In this document: positions 1 to 5,681 of the stretch, piece after piece
Numbering within the stretch: position 1 is the first letter of the stretch
How the letters are laid out: each line of letters starts with the position of its first letter
Origin: Ravibacter sp964559125
GTDB taxonomy: Bacteria > Bacteroidota > Bacteroidia > Cytophagales > Spirosomataceae
DNA: 13,897 bases
Assembly: GCA_964559125.1 (NCBI GenBank)
Contig: CAZLGW010000070.1
Span: forward strand, 1 to 13,897
Reading direction: 5' to 3'
The notes under the pieces: model-generated
The model's input: the letters and a program-made list of their open reading frames with translations, nothing else
What the model was told of the DNA's origin: nothing
The model's database searches: none
Translations under genes and position numbers: made by a program

Positions 1-398
1 TAACCCCCGATTCGCTGAAGTATTACCTGGAGGATACCTGGAAGAAGATAACGCTTTACGAAAACAAGCTGGGGTCGGCAAAGGCAAAGGAGGTCGGAAA
101 CGGGCTCTACGACGTTACCTTAAACTTTACATCGCGGAAAATGTATGCCGACAGCACAGGGAAAGAAACGCCTGCACCCATGGATGACTACATCGATATT
201 GGCATATTCGCAGAAGAGACCAGGGATAAGACAGGCAGGAAGCAGATCAACCCGGTTTATCTTCAAAAGCACAAGCTGAAACCGGGTGATCATACCCTGA
301 CGATAAGAGTGAGCGGGAAGCCGGTCAAAGCCGGGATCGATCCCTATCATAAGCTGATCGACCGGATCCCGGATGATAACGTCGGAAGCGTGGAATAA
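1..398 (+). CDS. ABC permease/M1 aminopeptidase fusion, C-terminal end (5' partial)
   Basis: The open frame enters from the left edge (first full codon at 3) and ends at TAA 396-398, giving the last 131 residues. The closing segment, with VKAGIDPYHKLIDRIPDDN near the end, matches from memory the C-terminus of Bacteroidota proteins that join an ABC-2-type permease to an M1 (gluzincin) metallopeptidase-like domain. The segment before it (GLYDVTLNFTSRKMYAD, then YIDIGIF) fits the beta-sandwich that follows the peptidase domain. The zinc site and the membrane segments lie outside the window, so activity cannot be judged. The C-terminus looks complete. The intact family is about 1,200 residues long. 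Immediately downstream, on the other strand, is a truncated permease gene, which marks a rearrangement boundary beside this gene. Confidence 0.7.
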   Translation, partial: TPDSLKYYLEDTWKKITLYENKLGSAKAKEVGNGLYDVTLNFTSRKMYADSTGKETPAPMDDYIDIGIFAEETRDKTGRKQINPVYLQKHKLKPGDHTLTIRVSGKPVKAGIDPYHKLIDRIPDDNVGSVE

Positions 399-418
399 GC
401 AGCTACCTGGTAGCTTAT
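395..418. terminator. Hairpin over the stop codon of the M1/permease gene
   Basis: ATAAGC (395-400) can pair with GCTTAT (413-418). Inside lies the near-perfect palindrome AGCTACC-T-GGTAGCT (401-415). The hairpin contains the TAA stop and sits between convergent reading frames, as a bidirectional terminator would. There is no clear T-run on either side, so termination is uncertain. It also lies at the border where the permease remnant meets foreign sequence. Confidence 0.35.
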
Positions 419-437
419 CCCTATATCTGCTCCTCTG

Positions 438-584
438 TGGCAGCTCTGTCACTTTCCCTTTTTTGTAGACGAAACCTATCAGGATAGCGTAGATGACCGG
501 GGCCAGTACCATTACTGAGATCAATGTGGTATTGCTGATGAAAAGCCTGAACTCCCCTTTCAGTAGATAAATAAGATCTTTCAT
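438..584 (-). pseudogene. ABC-2 type efflux permease, N-terminal remnant (truncated)
   Basis: From ATG at 584 the frame reads MKDLIYLLKGEFRLFISN, followed by a hydrophobic helix (about residues 19-38) and FVYKKGKVTELP. This is the typical start of the ABC-2 permeases (YhhJ/YbhR-like) that accompany HlyD and TolC proteins. Family members are roughly 370-430 residues; here the resemblance stops after about 49 codons near 438. The frame stays open to about 120, but it then reads antisense through the tail of the M1/permease gene and no longer resembles a transporter. The remnant starts 17 bp after the end of the broken HlyD gene, keeping the usual order adaptor-permease. I infer a large deletion that removed most of this gene, and probably a partner permease, and joined the rest to its neighbour. 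Confidence 0.75.
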
Positions 585-601
585 TTCGGGCTTGGTTGAG
601 T

Positions 602-1270
602 TTAAGAATTAAAGAGTGGCGCTTGCGTTAAAGATGCGATCCTGCTTTCGGGTACTGTAAACCTGAAATAAGCGGAGTTAGGCAGGTAGCCGTTAAAGAG
701 CGCGTAGCCTGCGGTAGCCAGTTCTCCTTCCCTGAGATGCTGTCTGTGTTTCTGTCCTGATACCTTTCTGCGCTTCGCTCAATTCAGCGTTCACCGCGTC
801 AAGCTGTGCCTTGGCTCCCTGGTATTTGGCATAGGCTTCATCGAAAGCCTGGGGCGTCATCATACACTGTCGGCAAACATGCCCTCTGCCCGTTTGAAAG
901 ATTTCTGAGCGAAGTTGTACTGTTCGCGCAGCCCTGCCTGCCTGGCCGACAGCTGCTTTAGCTGGTTTTCGGTGGCGCCGTTGCGCGTCATTGCGCGTTG
1001 GGCCTGCGTTGCTTTTACGGCTCCTTTTGCCTGGGTAAGTCTGGCATTTACCTCCGGAACATCTAGCATTGCAAGTGTATCTCCTTTGCTGACCAGGTCG
1101 CCTTCCTGCACGTATATTTCGAGGATCCGCCCGGTTACTTTCGGGGAGAAAGACAGGGTTTCCCGCTTGATTTTACCTTCCGTAGGTTTCTCCGGTTGCG
1201 TGCTGCAGGCCGAAAAACCGATCATTAATGAAGTTGTAAGAGCAGATACGATGAATGAATGCGTTTTCAT
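602..1270 (-). pseudogene. HlyD-family membrane-fusion lipoprotein, frameshifted and internally deleted
   Basis: The ATG at 1270 begins a signal peptide ending FSAC (Cys22, a plausible lipidation site). A biotinyl-lipoyl-like segment follows (GRILEIYVQEGDLVSKGDTL, about residues 47-66), then a coiled-coil hairpin. The frame stops at TGA 860-862 just after GMFADSV. Shifting by one base restores homology (TPQAFDEAYAKYQGAKAQLD, then EAQKGIRTETQTA). Near 735-750 a third segment in the original frame reads EGELATAGYALFNGYLP and YFRFTVPESRIASL before a stop at 602-604. The text between TQTA and EGELA is missing, and so is the C-terminal barrel. There is thus a one-base frameshift, an internal deletion and a 3' truncation. 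It follows the TolC gene by 39 bp. Product would be the periplasmic adaptor of a tripartite exporter, now inactive. Confidence 0.82.
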
Positions 1271-1309
1271 GGGAATTTCTTTAGGTTAGTTTCAGATTGT
1301 GATTGGTTT

Positions 1310-2692
1310 TTATTGAAGTGACTGTACCTGGAGGCTGCCTGTGGCCTGAAGGAGGCCTACTACTGTCCTGCGCTGATTGTAAACCGCCTGAAGGTAATCG
1401 AGGGAGGCATTCTGGTAATCTGCTTCGGCCCCTATCAGGTCCGACGCTTTGATCAGGCCTGTCTTAAACTCTTTGTTAGCCTGGTTCAGGGCATTCTGAG
1501 CAGCATCCTTCTGCTTCGATCTAACCTGAACCTCAGCCAGCGCGTTCGTATATTCCGTCTGGTTTTTGATCAGGTTGAGCTCCAGCTTCTCCATCGCTTC
1601 GGCTTTTTCATTTACTGCTTTCTGTAACCCGATACGGGCGCGTTGTGTTTCTCTTTTCCCTTTATTGCCGTCGAAGAGATCCCATTTGAAACCCACCCCT
1701 ACACTGAAATTGGGTATCACCTCGAACTTGTCGGTATTCAGCGCCATGGTGTTGCCCGTCGGGAACGGCTCCCTTGCCCGGAACCTGACGTCAAAAGCAT
1801 TGAGGTATCCCAGGGAAGCGGAAGCCTGTACTTTGGGTTTCCACCAGCTTTGAGCTGCTTTGATCTGGTATTGATGGGCGAGGATACTTGCATCGAGCGC
1901 TGTCACTTCCGGCCTGTTTTCGATGCTGCTGCCGGTTTGACCGGGATAGGCCGGCTGCAGGTCGTGATCGATGAGTGCTATACGGGCGGTGTCCAGTCCG
2001 CTGTATTGATGCAGCAGGTTGATAAGCAGGTATCGTTTACCCTCGTATTGCTGTATCCGTGATTCTAGCTGCGCTCTTGCGACGTCTATTTTCTGATGCT
2101 CATAAGGAGTGATCAGGCCGTATCCCAGCGCTTTATCAGCAGTTTCGGCGTTGATGGTCAGTCGTCTTTTGCTTTCGTCCAGTACGACCTTTACCTGTTT
2201 GAGCAGCGCCATCTGATCGTATGCGGCAGTGATTTCGCTTATCACCTCCTGCCTGTCTTTTTCAAGCATGGCGGTCTGGGCCGTGATCTTCTGGTCGAGG
2301 GCTTTTGTCAGGTTGGGTACTTTCCCGCCTGAATAGAGCAGCACTTCGGTCTTTAACCCTCCGGTGAGCAGGTTGGCCCGGTTGGTAAAGGCATCGTCCA
2401 TTGGCGGAAGCGCAATTCCCATCTCGGGAACGGAATTGGCGGGAGCCTTCATATTGATCCCGGACGACAGGTAGGCATATTTACCAGACAAATCAAGATG
2501 GGGAAGATAAGCTTCCCTTAGCTGGTGACGGCTTATTTGTGATGCTTCTATATCAAGCTGCCTGTTAGCCAGGTGATGATCTTTTTTCAGTGCGCTTTCC
2601 ACCAGTTCCTCCAGGGTAGGGGCCTGTTGGGCGGCAAGGCTGCCCGGTAGTGTCAGCAGGACGGCTGTTACGGGTTTTAAGAGACTTTTCAT
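1310..2692 (-). CDS. TolC-family outer-membrane efflux protein
   Basis: Protein of 460 residues with a cleavable signal peptide (MKSLLKPVTAVLLTLPGSLAAQQ) and two outer-membrane-efflux (OEP) repeats rich in coiled-coil. Examples are the stretch around TAAYDQMALLKQVKVVLDES and the C-terminal ASDLIGAEADYQNASLDYLQ with VYNQRRTVVGLLQATGSL. Length fits the family (about 420-480). A TTG at 2725 would extend the frame by 11 residues, but ATG 2692 places the signal peptide correctly. In a working operon it would form the outer-membrane channel for an HlyD adaptor and ABC-2 permease. Here those partners, directly downstream, are broken. The gene itself has no frameshift, so it may still serve another pump. 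A perfect TTGAT-N4-ATCAA box lies about 60 bp upstream of the start. Confidence 0.9.
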   Translation of the reverse strand: MKSLLKPVTAVLLTLPGSLAAQQAPTLEELVESALKKDHHLANRQLDIEASQISRHQLREAYLPHLDLSGKYAYLSSGINMKAPANSVPEMGIALPPMDDAFTNRANLLTGGLKTEVLLYSGGKVPNLTKALDQKITAQTAMLEKDRQEVISEITAAYDQMALLKQVKVVLDESKRRLTINAETADKALGYGLITPYEHQKIDVARAQLESRIQQYEGKRYLLINLLHQYSGLDTARIALIDHDLQPAYPGQTGSSIENRPEVTALDASILAHQYQIKAAQSWWKPKVQASASLGYLNAFDVRFRAREPFPTGNTMALNTDKFEVIPNFSVGVGFKWDLFDGNKGKRETQRARIGLQKAVNEKAEAMEKLELNLIKNQTEYTNALAEVQVRSKQKDAAQNALNQANKEFKTGLIKASDLIGAEADYQNASLDYLQAVYNQRRTVVGLLQATGSLQVQSLQ

Positions 2693-2752
2693 ATTGCAGG
2701 TGTTTTGCATTTTTTGATGATGCAAATTTTCCGCTGCTATGTGTCCTTTCTT

Positions 2753-2766
2753 TTGATGTAGATCAA
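2753..2766. promoter_or_regulatory. FNR/Crp-type operator TTGAT-N4-ATCAA
   Basis: TTGATGTAGATCAA is a perfect 5-4-5 palindrome and matches the canonical FNR-type consensus TTGATNNNNATCAA. It lies between the TolC gene (start 2692) and the remnant of a Crp/Fnr-family regulator (stop at 2776), so its position suits autoregulated or pathway-specific control of the efflux operon by that regulator. I could not place a confident TAnnTTTG -7 element downstream of it. Confidence 0.6.
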
Positions 2767-2775
2767 AAAAGCAAA

Positions 2776-3062
2776 TCAGGAAGTCTTCCTGGCCCTGATC
2801 CGGCTGAGTGTTTCCTGTGTGATGCCCAGGTAGGAGGCAATAGCGCCCAGCGGCGCCCGCTGCAGGATGGTCGGCTGCGATTCGGCCAGGGTGTGGTATC
2901 GTTCCTCGGCTGTCTGGAACTGGAGGGCGATAGTACGTTCTGAAGCCTTAAGCAGGAAATAGCGGAGCACATAATTTTCTATTTCCATGATTTCCGGAAA
3001 ATCGCGTATCAGTATCATCAGTTCACTGCGGCTCAGAGCGTATTATACTGTATTATTTCCAT
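2776..3062 (-). pseudogene. Crp/Fnr-family transcriptional regulator, effector domain lost
   Basis: The C-terminal part is well preserved: ELMILIRDFPEIMEIENYVL, then EERYHTLAESQPTILQRAP and the winged-helix DNA-binding motif LGAIASYLGITQETLSRIR. An ATG at 3018 leaves only 80 residues, whereas the family has about 190. Homology-like text continues a little upstream in the same frame (ALSRSEL) and then meets TAA at 3043-3045. At 3062 another ATG opens a short frame, MEIIQYNTL-stop, preceded by a good -7 element (3112-3119). This suggests, tentatively, that the original promoter and first codons remain and that the cyclic-nucleotide-like sensor domain was deleted internally. An 80-residue DNA-binding fragment could in principle still be made from 3018. 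Confidence 0.75.
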
Positions 3063-3111
3063 GCTATGCTCCTGGTCTTTGTACTGCTTCCTGTGAAACG
3101 GGGCAGCCGGC

Positions 3112-3143
3112 CAAATATAAGCCAATAAGGAAGGATATTGAAA
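3112..3143 (-). promoter_or_regulatory. Candidate Bacteroidota promoter of the Crp/Fnr remnant
   Basis: On the minus strand, TATATTTG (3119-3112) matches the TAnnTTTG -7 consensus. A TTTC (3143-3140), one base off the -33 TTTG, lies 20 bp upstream. It points toward the ATG at 3062. The rest of the 3063-3274 interval holds no recognisable gene; the long plus-strand frame through it is a chance extension of the aldo/keto reductase frame. Confidence 0.4.
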
Positions 3144-3274
3144 TGTCATCCCGCTCCGGCAGCCGATATAACCCGCATCAGGGAGGATTAAGCCGGATTA
3201 ACATTAAATTAGCAGACTATCGCCCCGGGAAGGAGCGTTTACTTTTTATACCTGCACTCTTTTATTCTGAGAAA

Positions 3275-4285
3275 ATGGAACAAAAAAATAAAAAAAGATT
3301 CCGTCCGCTGACCCTGTCGGGGCTGGGAGGCGTAGCTATCGGGAACGGGTTTGGTGAAAACCCTGACATCGAATGTCTTCAAACCATGGAGGTTGCCTGG
3401 AATGCCGGCGTACGTTATTTTGATACTTCACCCTGGTACGGGCTGGGCACGAGCGAAAGAAGAATGGGATTGTTCCTGAAAGACAGGAAAAGGGAAGAAT
3501 ATACGATATCGACCAAAATCGGGAGGGTGCTGGAACCGCACGACAACTTCAGGATGGGCGGTATATGGAAAGGCAAGCTCAACTTTTCTTACCGGTACGA
3601 CTATTCTGCAGCCGGCGTAAGAAAAAGCGTAGAGGATAGCCTGCAGCGCCTCGGAATAGGTTCACTGGACATAGTATTCATTCACGATCTGTCGCCCGAC
3701 AACGGTGATATGAAGGAAAATTGGGTGAAATATTTTGACGAAGCAGCCCGGGGTGCCATGCCCGAGCTTACCCGTATGAGGGAAGAAGGGCTTATCAAAG
3801 CCTGGGGATTTGGAGTAAATACCATCGAACCGATCCTGAAAGCCATCGAGGTAGCCGATCCCGATATTTTTCTTTCCGCCTGCCAGTATTCGCTGATCCA
3901 TCATATTGACGACCTGGATCAGGTGTTTCCCAGGGCTGCTGAGCGCGGTATCTCTATTGTGGTAGGAGCTCCTTTATGCGCCGGCTTTCTTTCGGGGCAG
4001 GACCGGTATCTATACCGGGGTAAATTTCCGGAAGGGGTCAGGGAAAAGCTCGCCGCATTAAAAACTGTGGCCGGGCGGCATAACGTAGACCTGAGGACGG
4101 CGGCCCTGCAGTTCGCAGCCGCGCCCGACGTAGTCTCTGCCGTCATACCCGGAGCGCATACGCCCCGCCAGGCAGAAGAAAATGCTGCCTCCTTTAACGA
4201 GAAGATCCCGGCTGCTTTTTGGGAAGAGCTCAGGCGTGAAAAGCTCATTGCTGCACATGCGCCGGTTCCGGGGGAAAAGGAGTGA
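3275..4285 (+). CDS. Aldo/keto reductase (D-threo-aldose 1-dehydrogenase-like)
   Basis: A 336-residue NAD(P)-dependent TIM-barrel oxidoreductase of the soluble aldo/keto reductase superfamily. The catalytic tetrad is visible: Asp50 and Tyr55 in FDTSPWYG, Lys81 in STKIGR, and His137 in FIHDL. The C-terminal cofactor segment contains SAVIPGAHTPRQAEEN. The wording (GLGTSERRMG, FSYRYDYSAAGVRKSVEDSL) is closest, from memory, to the L-fucose/D-threo-aldose 1-dehydrogenase and pyridoxal 4-dehydrogenase branch, so a sugar or aldehyde substrate is likely but not determinable. The frame is open back to 2987, but the upstream part resembles nothing and overlaps the regulator remnant. ATG 3275 gives the family start just before the first beta-strand (LTLSGLGGVAIG). 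It stands alone, convergent with the pigment operon. Confidence 0.9.
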   Translation: MEQKNKKRFRPLTLSGLGGVAIGNGFGENPDIECLQTMEVAWNAGVRYFDTSPWYGLGTSERRMGLFLKDRKREEYTISTKIGRVLEPHDNFRMGGIWKGKLNFSYRYDYSAAGVRKSVEDSLQRLGIGSLDIVFIHDLSPDNGDMKENWVKYFDEAARGAMPELTRMREEGLIKAWGFGVNTIEPILKAIEVADPDIFLSACQYSLIHHIDDLDQVFPRAAERGISIVVGAPLCAGFLSGQDRYLYRGKFPEGVREKLAALKTVAGRHNVDLRTAALQFAAAPDVVSAVIPGAHTPRQAEENAASFNEKIPAAFWEELRREKLIAAHAPVPGEKE

Positions 4286-4307
4286 ACGTGTGGTTCACTA
4301 TTTTCTT
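4281..4307 (+). terminator. Intrinsic terminator of the aldo/keto reductase gene
   Basis: AGTGAAC (4281-4287), a 5-base loop GTGTG and GTTCACT (4293-4299) form a perfect 7-bp stem that overlaps the TGA stop (4283-4285). The T-rich ATTTTCTT follows. The stem is short with modest GC, so efficiency is uncertain. A second, weaker inverted repeat, TTCTTG/CAAGAA (4303-4308 and 4317-4322), follows in the 87-bp gap between the convergent genes. Confidence 0.5.
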
Positions 4308-4372
4308 GCCAAATGCCAAGAACTCCTCCGAAACCCGTTTCTTAAGTTTTGGTACAGAAACAATAAGGCCGG

Positions 4373-5617
4373 CTACCCTTCTCTTTCTTTCTTTTCCCGC
4401 AGCCTGATCACCTGTGCCAGGGTAGCCAGGATGGTGTCGTGCTTTTTTACGAAGGGATTGCTTTCATCCCATACATATCCTGCAAGTACGGAGCATATCT
4501 GCTTTTTGATGACCGGATCCACGTGGTCGGCAAAGATGATGGTCGGGAAATCGCCGTTATACCAGCCGGTAACGTAGCTCCGGAACACATCGATCCCCTT
4601 TTGTACCACATCCTGGTATTCTGCCTTCCAATCCACAGCTTCGCCTGAAAGATGCCTGTGCGTCATTTTTGCAGAGAGGAGTCCCGAGGCGGTCGCGAAA
4701 GTTACTCCCGAAGAAAAAATGGGGTCCAGGAACTCGGTACTGTTCCCGGCAAGCACAAATCCGGGCCCGAACATTTGTTTCACTCCTATGGAATACCCCA
4801 GGATGGCGCGGGGCTCGAAGCGGAATCGCGACTCGGAGAACCTGCCTTCCAGGTCAGGGAAATTTCTTATGATTTCCTCGTATCCGGCTCCGCCGTTGTC
4901 AGCCAGCCCGCGTATGTATTCCTGTTCGCCTACGATACCCACGGACGTAGTCCCGTCAGAAAAGGGAATGACCCATATCCAGGCGCTGTTATCATTGAAA
5001 GAGTGAACAAAGATATTACGGCTGGCTACCTCGTTACGCTTAATGTCTTCAAGATGCGAAAAGACGGCTCCCCGGGCTGTAAATTTCGAAGATTGGCTCA
5101 GGTCAAACAAGCGGGGCAACACCCTTCCGTAGCCGCTTGCGTCGATGATAAACCTGGCCTGGACCGTATTGGTGTTCCCGTTTTCGTCCTTGTAGTCTAT
5201 TTCCTGTATTGTTTCGCTGTTCCTGACGGCGGTTACCTCACAACGGAAGCGTACGGGCACACCTTTCCGTTCCGTTTCGGTAATGAGCGCAAGATCGAAA
5301 TCCGCCCTTTTTACCTGCCAGGTCCAGCTCCATGCATCCTCGGTATACTGGTCATCGAAAAAAAACTCGAAGCGGTCGCTTCCCCTCAGAAATGCCGCTC
5401 CCGACTTTACCTGGAAATTCTGCGCTTTTATCGTATCGAGCAGCTCTGCGGCTTCCAGGTGTGTCATGCAGCAGGGGAGCAGGCTCTCACCGATCTGGAA
5501 GCGCGGAAAGGTTTCTTTTTCCAGCACCAGTACCCGGTATCCGTTAAGCTTCAGCCAGGAAGCAGCTACCGCTCCTGAAGGACCCGCTCCTATGACAACA
5601 ACGTCGAAATTCTCCAT
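4373..5617 (-). CDS. Halogenase-like FAD-dependent oxidoreductase of the pigment operon
   Basis: A 414-residue flavoprotein. Residues 10-15 (GAGPSG) form the Rossmann FAD site; GESLLP (43-48) and WIWVIP (213-218) match the GESLLP and WxWxIP signatures of flavin-dependent halogenases of the PltA/CndH type, which act on carrier-bound aryl groups. Lys71 in FQVKSGAAF is in the right region to be the catalytic lysine. The second flavin motif reads GNSTEFLDPIFSSG (291-304), with Asn replacing the usual Asp of GDA. Some flexirubins are chlorinated on the phenol, so an aryl halogenase is sensible here. The alternative is a related monooxygenase or desaturase of the geranylgeranyl-reductase-like superfamily. 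It is the last gene of a three-gene minus-strand operon, 64 bp after the RetSat-like gene, and ends 87 bp from the convergent aldo/keto reductase. Confidence 0.8.
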   Translation of the reverse strand: MENFDVVVIGAGPSGAVAASWLKLNGYRVLVLEKETFPRFQIGESLLPCCMTHLEAAELLDTIKAQNFQVKSGAAFLRGSDRFEFFFDDQYTEDAWSWTWQVKRADFDLALITETERKGVPVRFRCEVTAVRNSETIQEIDYKDENGNTNTVQARFIIDASGYGRVLPRLFDLSQSSKFTARGAVFSHLEDIKRNEVASRNIFVHSFNDNSAWIWVIPFSDGTTSVGIVGEQEYIRGLADNGGAGYEEIIRNFPDLEGRFSESRFRFEPRAILGYSIGVKQMFGPGFVLAGNSTEFLDPIFSSGVTFATASGLLSAKMTHRHLSGEAVDWKAEYQDVVQKGIDVFRSYVTGWYNGDFPTIIFADHVDPVIKKQICSVLAGYVWDESNPFVKKHDTILATLAQVIRLREKKEREG

Positions 5618-5624
5618 TTTCTGA

Positions 5625-5652
5625 GGTAATACTTGATTTGGTAATATCTGAT
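5625..5652. repeat. Short direct repeat before the halogenase-like gene
   Basis: GGTAATACTTGAT (5625-5637) and GGTAATATCTGAT (5640-5652) differ only by a swapped CT/TC pair and are spaced 15 bp start to start. The pair lies in the 64-bp intergenic gap, ending 8 bp from the ATG at 5617. Function unknown; chance is possible in AT-rich spacer. Confidence 0.4.
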
Positions 5653-5681
5653 GAACACCCTAAATCTAAGGATTAATCCGA

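Noticed and set aside
120..437. The remaining part of the 154-residue permease frame as a real C-terminus
   Set aside because: It is the antisense of the M1/permease tail and has no membrane segments or permease motifs.
2693..2725. TTG start at 2725 for the TolC protein
   Set aside because: It would place 11 polar residues ahead of a standard signal peptide; ATG 2692 is better.
2987..3274. N-terminal extension of the aldo/keto reductase by 96 codons
   Set aside because: The extension overlaps the regulator remnant, matches no aldo/keto reductase, and ATG 3275 gives a normal family start.
4652..5578. 308-codon plus-strand open frame opposite the halogenase-like gene
   Set aside because: Antisense to a flavoprotein with clear motifs; the product has no recognisable domain.
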